64,000 bases of DNA from Diprion similis (Eukaryota; Arthropoda; Insecta; Hymenoptera; Diprionidae): assembly GCF_021155765.1 (NCBI RefSeq), contig NC_060115.1, forward strand, positions 2,666,001 to 2,730,000, read 5' to 3'. Each line of letters starts with the position of its first letter. The stretch's first letter is position 1. The position numbers and the translations under genes were made by a program. A model generated the notes under the pieces. It made no database searches. It had not been told where the DNA came from and saw only the letters and a program-made list of their open reading frames with translations. Of this stretch, positions 24,606 through 36,700 are shown one piece after another.

Positions 24606-25295
24606 AACTACATTAATAATTATTTGAGAAATAGAATCGTTGTATCAAACTGTTACTTCCAGCGATTATTCTCTTTCAATAATACTATAGATTTATTGTT
24701 GCAAAAAAATTAAAAATCTCGTTTATTCAGTTTATTTCTTTTTACCACTCGATTCCTGTCATGTGTCTCATTAGCTTTGAGCAATTAAAAAAAATCTTTT
24801 TCTTATCGTTCATTGCGAAAAAAAAAAAAAAAAAAAACGAAAAATTATAACCTATAGGTTCAGCGAAATCAATACGAATCGGAGCCTGATAAAAGGGACG
24901 TATCCATAATCAATAGTAGGCTAAATGTCAACTATACGTTCACAAACGTCCATTGAAAGTTTTGGAATTCACAGTCAATAGTATACAAGTCGATTCACAA
25001 TCGACTAGTCGTCATAAATAAAATTGGTTCTGCAAATGCTTGACATTTCAATAATCACCAGACTTTTGATCCTATGTCATTCACTAGGGCGAATTCAGTC
25101 GATAAAAAAATTTTGTCTGGGCGTTGTACTGACCTTGATTAAAAACAAATTATTATTATTTTTTTTTTTTTTCAAGATGCGTCCGTTAATTTTCAAAGCT
25201 ATCGACGATAAGCGTGACGTATAATGACCGCAAGGCAATCGTTGCATGAATAAATAATACGCAGTTGGACAACTGAGGGGAACAACATCGCAATT
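24606..25295. other. spacer upstream of SDR9
   Basis: AT-rich sequence with A-runs near 24820 and a T-run near 25160. No gene is seen. Confidence 0.5.
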
Positions 25296-25309
25296 ATGCA
25301 AGAGAAATG

Positions 25310-25710
25310 TACCCTTTCGTCCCGTTTTCGAGTCGACACCGTTTCCACAGAGTTCGTTTCTACAGAAAATATTTTCTACAAAGTTCGATTCTACAGAATT
25401 ATTTTAGGTCTATTCGAGTCAACACCGTTTCTACAGAAACCGTTTCTACAGAATTGCGACATGCAGTTCGTTTCTACAGAATTTAGATTTGGAAGTTCGA
25501 TTCTACAGAATTCGGTCGTAGATGTTCGTTTCTCATACATTTAATTGTAAATTTCGTACATTTCGATTTAATTTAAATTATTTGACCGCCACTTGTAGAA
25601 ACGAAATGGACTTGCAGACCTGAATTCTGTAGAAACGAATTCTGCAAAAATGATATCTGTAGAAACGGTTTCTGTAGAAACGATGCTGCCTCCCGTTTTC
25701 CGGGTAAAAA
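25310..25710. repeat. foldback repeat built from TTTCTACAGAA units
   Basis: Eight or so forward units of the type GTTTCTACAGAA (25340-25515) are followed by three or four reverse units of the type TTCTGTAGAAAC (25620-25685). The outer flanks also pair loosely (CCCGTTTTCGAG on the left, CCCGTTTTCCGGG on the right, the right one read as part of an inverted arm). The motif itself is nearly palindromic. No coding capacity is seen. Confidence 0.6.
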
Positions 25711-25845
25711 ATGTTGACATTACGAATAAAACTGTCCGACCAAAGTTTTCCGGCTTAGTTTCGCTTATCGTAGTACCGTGAAACTTATACTTGTTTTGTA
25801 TAAAACTGCCATTTATTATTGCAGACGATTATCAATGCGTCTGTT

Positions 25846-25871
25846 TTATCTGCATCGTGAGGCCATATAAA
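25846..25871 (+). promoter_or_regulatory. putative core promoter of SDR9 (TTATC ... TATAAA)
   Basis: TTATC (25846-25850) lies 15 bases before TATAAA (25866-25871), about 80 bases before the ATG. Confidence 0.5.
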
Positions 25872-25949
25872 TGGACTGGCGGGATTGTCCCGGTTAGTTG
25901 AGAAACAGAGTTGATTGAACACGTACGAGGAAGAGGTGTGATATTATCA

Positions 25950-27078
25950 ATGGATCGTTGGGTCGGAAAAGTTGCTCTGGTCACGGGGGCCAGTGCCGGC
26001 ATCGGTGCTGCAACGGCCGAAGCCCTCGTCCTGGAGGGTCTCAAGGTCGTCGGAATAGCCAGGCGAGTGGAGAAGATCGAGAAACTCGGTGAAGAGCTTA
26101 GAGACGCTAAAGGAAAACTTTACGCGATGAAGTGCGACGTCTCGAAGGAGGAGGAAATCCTCGCGGTCTTCGAATGGATCAAAGAAAACCTCGGCGGCGT
26201 CGACGTCCTCGTTAACAACGCCGGGCTGATGCACGCGGCGAGTCTGACCGGTGAGCAACGTGTTTCACCAGACGATGAAGGGATCGTTAAATTTCTCGCA
26301 TACCTACTTGGGTTCTGTCTATCCACAGAAAACGGCTCATGATACGAGATATTTTATTTCCAGACGGAGACACCGAAGGCTTTCGCCGTTTACTCGACGT
26401 CAACGTCTTGGCAGTTGCTGTGTGCACCAGGGAAGCCGTGAAATCGATGAAAGCACGTCACGTCGACGGTCACGTCTTTAACATCAACAGGTAACTCCTC
26501 TTACATCAGATTAAATTTTCGTAAATACGCGTCCATACGTTAATCGATTAACACTTGGCAGTGTCCTGGGTCACTACGTCTTTACGGCCAGTGACCGCTG
26601 GAGCTTGTATCCAAGTACTAAATTCGCGGTGACAGCAATGACCGAAGTAACCAGGAAGGAGCTGATCATGGCAAACACGAAGATCAAGATAACCGTAAGT
26701 GTCAAAAGAATTATAACGAAGAATTGTCTCTTAATATTTCCCGAAGTGTTGCAAATACTCATAATTCATTCCAGAGCATCAGTCCAGGATTCGTTAAAAC
26801 GGAACTGGTCTCAGTTTCCTCTTCGGAGTCAATCTACGAGGAGATGCTCAGTATTCATCCTACCTTGAACCCGGAGGACGTCACCAGTGCAATTATCTAC
26901 GCCCTGGGTACTCCGGCACATGTTCAGGTATAAAAAAACTATTCTTAAATCCAGATGTCCTGTTTTCACTTAAACTCAAATCCATTATTCTCCATCTCTG
27001 TTACCGTTGAATTTACGCATGTTTGTCTTCCAGGTCTGCGAGCTTACACTACGTGCAGTCGGCGAGACAATGGCTTGA
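25950..27078 (+). CDS. SDR9: farnesol dehydrogenase-like SDR
   Basis: Exons 25950-26250, 26364-26490, 26562-26694, 26775-26927 and 27034-27078 give 252 residues. [12 protein letters not shown] and catalytic YPSTK are intact. An in-frame ATG at 25911 would add 13 residues, but MDRW is the start shared by the family. Exon 1, intron 1 and the first part of exon 2 match SDR8 almost perfectly; upstream of the ATG and from mid exon 2 onwards the two genes are clearly different. Intron 3 has a normal GTAAGT donor where SDR8 has GCAAGT. AATAAA lies near 27200. It is the last gene of the array. Confidence 0.93.
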
Positions 27079-27740
27079 TCGACTTCACCATTCAACGTGC
27101 CTATGTCCTGGGAATCTGCGTTAAAAAACTCGCCTGTATCCGAATCTGAACATTTCCACGGCATTAATGCATCAACATTAACTCACAATTTTGTAAAACA
27201 AATAAAAAATCTTCGTTGCAAATTGGAACTGTAAGTTTCGTTAAGGATTCTGAAACCTGATTAAAACAGCTAGTGACAATATAATTTTAATGTCAGCGAG
27301 CTGGTTTTAGATGTGTTACACGTGTTCACTTGTGCAAAATGAATTGTAGGAAGAAAGAGATAACCTTTGGTAATAGAATGGCTAAAACGCGTCACGATAT
27401 TGGCTCCCGCTGTCTAATATTCATGTGCATGCTGATACTTGTAAGTTGAACTCGAAAGTCTGTTGAAGACCAGGGATGACGTAATAAAAAGCGTTTCAAA
27501 TCCTCATCTAGCAAGTCAGTCAGTTATTCTACTTTCCTTAATAAATCACTGACTCCTTTACAAATAGTATAATTAGTGTATACATTGTGCACACAATGTA
27601 CACATTTACAAGATAATTATTCTGGGAAAACCAAGAACGCTCCATCGTTGCGCAAATTGTTTTGACTTCAGAAGTGATTACTTGGAAATAATAAGCAAAA
27701 AAAAAGTTGACGGAATTCTGCACTGAGAGTTCATCTCATT
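27079..27740. other. spacer at the 3' end of the SDR array
   Basis: It holds the 3' UTR of SDR9, then sequence without a recognisable gene. Confidence 0.5.
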
Positions 27741-27744
27741 GGGT

Positions 27745-28890
27745 CATGTCAAATCGACCAATAGTTGGAATCGACCCCCTTCGATTTGGCCAAATTTTGG
27801 TCAGGAGTTTTCTTTTATCCTATAACGAAGTTGTGCCAGAGAAAAAAAATTAAATTTTTTTTCTTTCATTTCTATCTCAAATGTGTTTAATAAATCGTGT
27901 TGTTTTGTAATTTTGAACCATTAAAATTTTATTTAGTGGCATATTGATGAGCAATAAGAACATCGATGACATGTGTTTATATTTATTTATTTAAAAAAAT
28001 TGATTCAAGTGTAAATTAATTAACATTATGTTACGAAAGTCGTTTTTTCTTTAATCCTTTTTGTACTGTTGTCGCTTCTTTTCTTTTTCTTAACCTGAAA
28101 AACGTTAATATGATATCAATATCAAATTTGGATTTAAAAGATAAATATCATATTAACGTTTTTCAGGTTAAGAAAAAGAAAAGAAGCGACAACAGTACAA
28201 AAAGGATTAAAGAAAAAACGACTTTCGTAGCATAATGTTAATTAATTTACACTTGAATCAATTTTTTTAATAAATAAATATAAACACATGTCATCAATGT
28301 TTTTATTGCTCATCAATATGCCACTAAATAAAATTTTAATTGTTCAAAATCACAAAATAACACGATTTATTGAACACATTTGAGATAGAAATGAAAAAAA
28401 ATTTTTTTTAAGAAAACAATTATTTTTATTAAAATTGAAAAATTTATATTTAAAAAAAATCAAAAAACACAGTTTCAAAAATTTCAGGATCTCTTAAGAT
28501 TGGTTCAAGGTAGTATACAAAAAAATTTGAGTCAAAAATTTATTGTCCATCGTCAATTTTGAGAATTTAAAAAAATTCAGAATTTAAAAAATTCGAGATT
28601 TTTCAAAATTTTTCTTTCGAAATTTTTTTTTTCACAGCCCCAAGTATCACCCTTGAAATTAACCATCGATCATTTCTTAACTTGTTATAGTTTTCAAGAT
28701 ATTTAAAATATAAGTTTAAGAAGCAGGAAAAATTGTGAAATTTTGAGTTCTTCATAACTTTTGAAAAAAAAAATTTTAATTTTTTTTCCCTTGGCAGAAC
28801 TTCGTTATAGGATAAAAGAAAACTCCTGACCAAAATTCGGCGAAATCGAAGGGTCGATTCCAACTATTGGTCAATTTGACATGGAATGAC
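27745..28890. mobile_element. long foldback element with nested inverted repeats
   Basis: The outer inverted repeats (about 27745-27870 and 28765-28890) begin GGGTCAT and end ATGACCC, and include CCAATAGTTGGAATCGACC on the left with its complement on the right. Inside them a second, almost perfect inverted repeat has arms of roughly 250 bases (about 27867-28115 and 28146-28400) around a 30-base loop. No open frame of note is present. It is most likely a non-autonomous DNA element; the superfamily is not clear to me. Confidence 0.75.
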
Positions 28891-31363
28891 CCGATTATCT
28901 TATCTTGTAATGTACCGCAACGAGACCGTCGTTGCGTAAACTTGACTCAGTACAACTAACTCATGCACTTGAGTACACAGTTCGCAGTCTGATATCGCTT
29001 TACGTATACATATATACGATATAGTCTGACAAGCGGAAAAAGATTCTGCATCTCCAACTCTGAAGGAAAAAAGGTATTTTTCACACATGTTGTGTCAAGT
29101 TTCGTAGAAATGATCAGTTTCCAAGTATTCGTCATCGTCATGTATCAGTAGTAGCTAAGATGTTATAAGTCTATAACGCGGATAATTATAACAGCAATTT
29201 CGATCAGTGTGTGAATAACGGATGAAAAAGTTATAACACGAGCACCTGAACACGGATTCTTCATGTACACACTTTGAAAAAAGTTTATTTACTGTTATCA
29301 AACGTATATTTGAATATGGCGAAATAAATGTTTCGTTAATATTATCAAATTTTAGTTGAGCCGAATAATGATCGATAGAAGTTTGTTAATAATGAAGAAA
29401 CCATATTTGGCCGAAGTAAAATTTGATAATAATAACGAAACATTTATTTCACCATTGATCCAAGTATAAGTTTGTTAACAGTAAAACAAAACTATTTTCT
29501 GTTTAACAGCTGAATTAATATTCCTAACGTGTAGTAACCGTGCAAATTGAGATAATGAATTTTAATTGTGAGACTCTTACATCCTTTCACACGTGGACGG
29601 AAATCGAAGCTTTCCAAACCTGCGGCAGGATTCTTACGTGAACCTGATTTACCTTCTTCCAATAGCGGTTCTTACAACAAATGCAAAATGCATGTACTCG
29701 ATGTTCGAGTCGTAACCGATGACGCGTGTCCTGACGGATCTGAATTTGCCGATCATTAGTTACCCGAAGGTCGTATCTGCTTCCCAGAACCCCTTGAAAA
29801 ATAAATTTCCAAGCCTTTGTTTCAAATTATATATTCAAATACATCTTAAAAAATTCGCATTGAAACTTCTTTTGCGAATAATGCATTTCTTTTCGTTAGA
29901 CTTCCGCATTGAGGCATGCCTTAGTTCACCGGGTCGTCTGTGATTATAAACATTGTATGTATTCGTGCGGTATTCAATTTTGTATGACCCATTCCCTCCC
30001 ATTCCCATAATGTACGTTAACGATAAACGGGACTCCAAATCTACTAGATATTTGTTCGAAAACGTTATCATTTAAATATAGCTGAACAATCGCACTTACC
30101 GCAAGGTCATAAATACGATTTATCAATCCAGCAAGTATCGAGTAAATCGAATGATCAGTCCGTCGACACATCGATTCGTAAGTTCGTAGCCACTGGCCCA
30201 GTCAAGGTTTTATTATTGCAGCAGCTTCTATACGAGCTAATTGCCAATTAGACACCGTTGGATAGCGTATTATCCAGTGGCTAGAACCATTCGTTCATTG
30301 CAAGCAATACACAGAAAATTACCACGAATACACACAGGTATACCTGAATAGACCAGAACCCATAAATCCTTCATAAAAGTATCTCTAAAACAAGATTTCC
30401 AATATCATGCATCGTGAGCATGGACTTGCACTTGCCTGCCACATAGCAAAACAGGCGAAAGTGCACCAAGGCGATGAGATTTATAAAGACCTAGCAAGGA
30501 CAGGGACAGTTTGAACGATTATTAAAATTGCATAAGAGAGTTGATTTACGTGTTATTGAATCACTTCGATGAGAAGAGATACGTTGCAATGAATTTTCCT
30601 GCTTTGCCCCGACCTGAGAACACAGATTCCCTTCTCGATTGGTCCCCACTCAGGTACGCAAGCAGAGCAACGAGAATCGATCAAGAAGGACGTTGTGGCT
30701 CAGCAAATTCATGAAATCTTTACACCTGACAGTCACCGGCGGACAATCAACGGCTTGGAATACCCGAGAGATTCGACTGTAATTGTTTTCATTACTCGTG
30801 AGTATTGTCTCTCTCTCTCTCTCTCGTTTTTTATCGTACTTACATATGAACGGTGATAATCACGACCCCATGAGCACCCAGAGTCGTTAACATCGTAAGT
30901 ATCTCACCTCTTTTTTTTACTGACTTCCTACCTTTCTCCTCCTCGTATTTTCTTCATCTTTTCAATGCGTTTCTCCGATTTCATGTAAGTAGTTTTTCTC
31001 ATTACTTTATCACTGTTCTTTTGTGTCTTGATAATTATCCGATGATGAGGTTAATCGTTATAAACTTGTTGAATATTCGTTCTGAATATACGGTTAGTTT
31101 ATTGCTCATCACTGTTTTCATATTTTCGTTGCTATCCTCTTTCTAAATCATCAACTTTCACCAGCTACACTCTTGTGAAGATGTATGTACAAAGAGGGAC
31201 GTGTTTCTGCATTCTAAGTACGCATAAGTGATTTGGACAATATTCGATTCTTCTTGCCGAGAGCGAAGTTCTTATATAAATAAACAGTCGCGAGAATTGA
31301 AGCTGAGTAAATAAAAACAAAATACGAGCTGGCAATAGTAAATGAGATGTGATAAGTAACCTT
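28891..31363. other. gene-free spacer
   Basis: Nothing recognisable as a gene. A CT dinucleotide run is at 30809-30825. Short frames near 29.6-30.1 kb have no domain features. Confidence 0.5.
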
Positions 31364-31917
31364 GGGGGGGGGGGGGGGGGGGGGGGGGGGATTTTAGAAT
31401 TTTTTCATTGAAATTAATACCAAAATGGTAGCATGGCGCGTACAAGTAGCGAACGACTCCAAACTCGAGGGTTTTTGCGGCGGCGCATCTCTTGACATTA
31501 CTGTCCAACTTGTAATAGATACAAAAAATTTTCGATATCAAACCATCTTTTCCGGTTAGAGTTCGTAACCCAAATGTTCGAGAAATTTTTGTTTCAAAAT
31601 TATATGATTATGAAGTAAAAATTTTGGGATTGAAATTCAAAAATCTAACCACGATCTCTAATCGATAAACAAGTTTCAAAGATTGTGTCAAAATTTCAAG
31701 TCGATCGGATAGAAATTGATCGGGGAATGAAAACGTGATCGTTCACTACTTATATGCGCTGTGCCACCATTTTGTTATTAATTTGAATGAAAAAATTCTG
31801 AAATGTTCTTCAAACTATGAATAATAAACTTCTCAAACTCAAATTTTTCCAAGTATTGTTATTTTCTTTAAAAAAAACTTCTAAAAATAGGTTTGATTTT
31901 GGATCGCCCAAGTTGTA

Positions 31918-31945
<28 letters not shown>
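31364..31945. repeat. inverted repeat flanked by poly-G and poly-C
   Basis: A run of 27 G (31364-31390) and a run of 28 C (31918-31945) flank arms at about 31395-31455 and 31739-31804 that are inverted copies of each other (GAATTTTTTCATT and ATTAATA cores, about 80-85% identical by eye). The right side has about 110 extra bases between arm and C-run. No coding potential is apparent. Confidence 0.7.
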
Positions 31946-31948
<3 letters not shown>

Positions 31949-33738
31949 ACCCCTCCAGCTTTCTAACAACATGATGACGTCCTCTGTGATCCTATTCTTA
32001 CTTACTCTTTCATGGTTCCAACTACAATTAAAATCTGGTCCGTATAACAGAAACATTCGAGCAAGAAAGAACAAGATTTTTGTGAAATATTACATGTGCG
32101 ACACTCGATTAAGTGAATTTGATTTCGAGATGCTGTGGAATCTCCCGAGGCACCCACTGAATATAAAAAAAACGACAAAAGTAGATCGTGAAATTTGTGA
32201 ACAATTACGACCAGGCGCACAATGGCTGGAATTCATCCGATTCGATACAGCAGCCCAATACCGTTAGGAAGGCTGAGCGTTTTTTCGTAACTTTGGTCGA
32301 TACTGATCGCCATTGACCACGCAACAGAGTAGAAGACCCAACTTTTATTCAAATCTTTATCTTTCACCAACTGTCGAGTGTATGAATAGTTTTGACAACG
32401 TGGCCTCAAAGACTGGGGGTCTTTCTTCTTTATTGCTGCCCGCCAATGACCTTCCATGTTCGGGAAATTTGTCAAAAGGAATTTTCAAGTTTCCGAATTC
32501 CAAGACAAAATCGTGAATTTAAACAAGGCTTTAAAGTTCGATTAGTTATTTATATTGGGTACAAATAAACAACTGTACACAAGAATATTCGTCTCGTATT
32601 TTTGTTGAGTTGATTTTAAACGATATTTAACAAATTCTCAACAATGATCTACGAAGGGTAAAAATTTAGTTTGCTCTTGGCCAATGAAACTACCGTGCAT
32701 AAAAAACTGCATCAATTGGTTTGTTAAGTTACAGACCGAAACTGGTTGTTACATCGTTCGTAGAAATCAGGAAATGACAAAAGAATTTGGTTCCAGTATT
32801 GGAGTGAAATGAAGATTACGGTCACAGATATTCAATGGAACAGTCACGTTGTAATTTCAACAAATTTTCATCAACTCGTCACTTTTAAGTCTAAGTTAAT
32901 ATTTTTGCGGTAAGCTCCGTTGTGGTAAGTGCACGATAATGGCTAAAAACAAATAAGTTGAAACGCCGAGTCATTCTCTTAAGAGTAAATTCTACGCCTA
33001 GATCTCATTTAAGCTGATTTGTTGTCAAGCCTCAATCCATTGACCTATTTGGGGTATTCCATGCGTAACGGGGACCTGACTAATCCAAATCCTAAACCTT
33101 TCAGAACCATTTCTAACTTTGACAAATGTTTAGACTAGTTGAAAAAAGTATGTGATTTTGTTTATACGAGTTTAAATTAAATAAGTGAAAAACTATAGAT
33201 CATCAGGTTCCACTCTCTTATCACCATTTCAGTTCATCAAATAGATGTTGTATATAAGTTTATGAAATTTGGATTATCGTTAGGTTAAAAGTACAGATGT
33301 GGCAATCATTTCTTACGTTTAAGTATTTACACTCATAGGTATACATAGTAGGAAAGAGAGATCTAGAGAGAAGGCAAAAAGTTAATAAAAAAATCACTCG
33401 CCAAGGACAAAACCGTTCCTTGCTCAATCGTTTAAATTCAAGTTATTAAACAATCGCCGGTTAACCATATCGGTAATAACTACAGATGATATCATTCGCT
33501 ACCTTAAGAACGTAAGATTATGATCTCAGCCCCACCGCCCCTCTCATAATAAGTTCAATCATCAAATTTTAATAGATCATTTCTGCTTCCGCATCGCACA
33601 AATTTTCAGACCATATTTCGGCAATGAAACTCATTTGCACGCGCACTATCGAGATGGATAGTTATGGTTTCGTCGGGAATAAAGATTCGGTTGTGAAAAA
33701 CAAGAAATTGATCGGATTAAAAAGTGCTTCTCTTTCAG
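31946..33738. other. gene-free spacer before the sulfatase
   Basis: No supported gene. A splice acceptor (TCTTTCAG) ends at 33738 just before the sulfatase start codon, so a 5' non-coding exon of that gene may lie in this spacer. Confidence 0.45.
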
Positions 33739-33749
33739 AGTATCCTCCG

Positions 33750-36700
33750 ATGGACGCCCTGTGGTTACGGCTAGCAACATTGCTGGCCGTGCTTTTGCAC
33801 ATCGCAGGAAGTCCCAGTGGAATGCCCTACGGTTCGACAAGAGAAAAGAGATCGAAGCCAGTGGAAGGGCCAAAAAAACCACACATAGTAGTGATCCTAG
33901 CCGACGACTTGGTGAGCGATTTGTAAAGATGCAGCGTCTGATCATATTACGTTTTTAATTAAAAAATTTCTGTAATCAGGGATGGAACGACGTAAGTTTT
34001 CACGGTTCAAACCAGATACCGACACCGAACATCGACGCCTTGGCTTATAACGGTGTGATATTGAATAGCCATTACGTACCCGCCTTATGCACGCCGAGCA
34101 GATCTGCACTGATGACCGGAAAGTATCCCATTCACCTTGGAATGCAGCATTCAGTTATCCTAGAACCAGAGCCTCGAGGGCTACCGCTCAAGGAAAAACT
34201 GATGCCAGAGGTGCTTGGCGATATTATACTCTTCCAAACTGTTGATACAAAGTGATCATCATTTTTTCTTTTATTATTATTAGATCTCCGCGCAAAAATT
34301 TTCTCATTATCATATAACCAGCATAGGAATTCCTTTTTTTTTTTTGACAGTACCTGAGAGATGCGGGTTACAAGACTCACGCGATTGGCAAATGGCATTT
34401 GGGCTACCATCGAGCGGTCTACACGCCAACGTATCGGGGCTTTGATTCGCACTTTGGGTACTGGAACGGGCTTCAGGATTATTATAGTCACCAAGTAGCT
34501 GCTACGGTGAGTTGACAGACTATACCTACTTACTCGTAATGCCGCAGTTGTAGCTAAATATTTTTTTACGGCATGGGCATTGAAAAGTCCACTTTTTGTG
34601 GCAGTTTTCGTTCCGTAAAGTGACGCTTTATACGGCAGCGAACAAAGTTTCGGAATAAAGTCTTTATTCCGCAGTTTGGATGCGCAGTTCGAAGTGCGCA
34701 TCCCAAACTGCCGAATAATGTAGCTTCGTCGAACAGATCGCGACATAACTTCACTCTTCGTTTTGCTTTTCAATGCCCATACCGTAAAAAATATTGTATG
34801 TGGCATTCCCGTAAACAGTTTTTTGGCTCGGATAACTTCAGTACTTACTTCCGGCTCGCCTTCAGCTCGTCCTGAAATCTTTATCCTTGCCGAAAAAACA
34901 GACAGTTTACGGGCATGCCGAATAAATAGCCATTTTTCCAGTTCAATTCTTACCGAGGATTCGACATGCGGAGGAACATGACAGTCGCCTGGGACACAGC
35001 TGGAAAATATTCCACCGATCTTTTCACAGATGAAGCGGTTAGGCTGATCGAAACCCACAATTCCGACGACCCAATGTTCATGTACCTGGCACACCTTGCT
35101 CCGCACACCGGCAATCAAGACAACCCCTTTCAAGCACCCGACGAAGAGGTAGCAAAATTCACGCACATCGCAGACCCCGAAAGGCGAATTTACGCGGGTG
35201 AGTATAACTGATCCGTCCCCGGAACAGGTGAGAGTTTCACCGAAACCTCTCTATTCCTCGCTGAATCCTCGATGTCTCCGTTTCAGCAATGGTGTCGAAA
35301 CTCGATCAGAGCGTCGGCGAAGTGGTAGCAGCCCTAAGGCGACGAGGGATGCTGGAGAATAGCATAATTCTATTTATGTCTGACAACGGTGCTCCAACGT
35401 ACGGAATTCATAGCAACAGAGGAAGCAACTACCCTATGCGCGGGGTGCGTTTAATGAAGATCTATTGTTTTGGTATAAATTCTTAATATCTAGACTCATA
35501 GCTAAAGGTTCGTCTTATCTTCAGATGAAGGATAGTCCCTGGGAAGGTGGAGTTCGCGGCGTCGCGGCGATATGGAGTCCCTTGATAGATGCAACGAACA
35601 GAGTATCCAACCAACTCATGTACGTAACTGACTGGTTACCAACACTCTACGCGGCTGCAGGTAAAGCGGAAAAAATGTCCAATGAACCGGGTTCAGCAAT
35701 GGCAAAAACCGACTGCCATGTATGTTTTTTCTCATTTAGGCTTAGACGTCACAGCACTCGGCAATATAGACGGTGTTAACATGTGGCCAGCCCTACGTGG
35801 TAACAAGCCAAGCCCGCGTTCAGAGATAGTGGTGAACATCGATGATGTGTCAAATTACGCGGCCATACGAATGGGCGACTTTAAATACATCATTGGAGCC
35901 ACTAACACGGGTCTAGAATGGTATGGAGAGTCAGGAAAGCCGGAGATCGATGCCATTGCTGAGACTTTGGGAACTTACGATCCAGATTTGGTACTGAAAA
36001 GCAGATCCGGGGTTGCGCTTACTGGTGTAATAACAGCCAGGCAAGTGGAAGAAGTGAAAAAAATGCGGGAAAATCACGTGGAAGGAGCACAGATGACTGC
36101 TACTATACTAACTGACCGAAAAATTCAATCCTTGAGGACTGAAGCCGTGCTAAATTGCAACGTCAAAGAAGAGAACAAGGTAATCGAAACGATATTCCTT
36201 ACAAATTTTTACAGTTAACGAGGAAACCGTTCTTTCAGATTGCGTGTAACCCATTGGAGTCACCATGTCTGTTCAACATAAAGGAAGACCCTTGCGAGAT
36301 AGTAAATCTAGCGAAGACAAGGCCTCTGATTCTCGCGACGCTGGAAGAAGCTCTCATGAGACATCGAGTGACAGTTATTCCAGCGAGCAACCTTGACTCG
36401 GATCCAAAAGCTGACCCAAAGTACTGGCAAGGTATCTGGGTGAACTGGAACGACGCTTTCCCGATGAAATTCATTAGCAATGATTCGGAAGAGCCAAGGA
36501 GAATATCAGGACCTGCGATCGCCGTGATTGCGATTCTACTGGGTCTAACAACGGTCGGTTTAATCGTGCTGTTCACAGTGAAGTTTAGAAAAAATTCATC
36601 CACCGAAACTCACCCCGAGCATGGCACCTTCCAGAAGATACCCGGAGAAGGTAACGACAATGGTACCAACTCCGCTGTTTTAGAACCCACCGAGGTCCTA

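Noticed and set aside
31893..32267. Proline-rich 124-residue frame
   Set aside because: The proline run is only the translated poly-C tract; the rest has no similarity I recognise.
32233..32475. 80-residue minus-strand frame with a basic, tyrosine-containing centre
   Set aside because: It felt transposon-like, but no motif could be named and no inverted ends were found around it.
34132..35166. 344-residue open frame on the minus strand across the sulfatase
   Set aside because: It runs antisense through exons and introns of a clear gene, has no domain, and includes transposon-like intron sequence.
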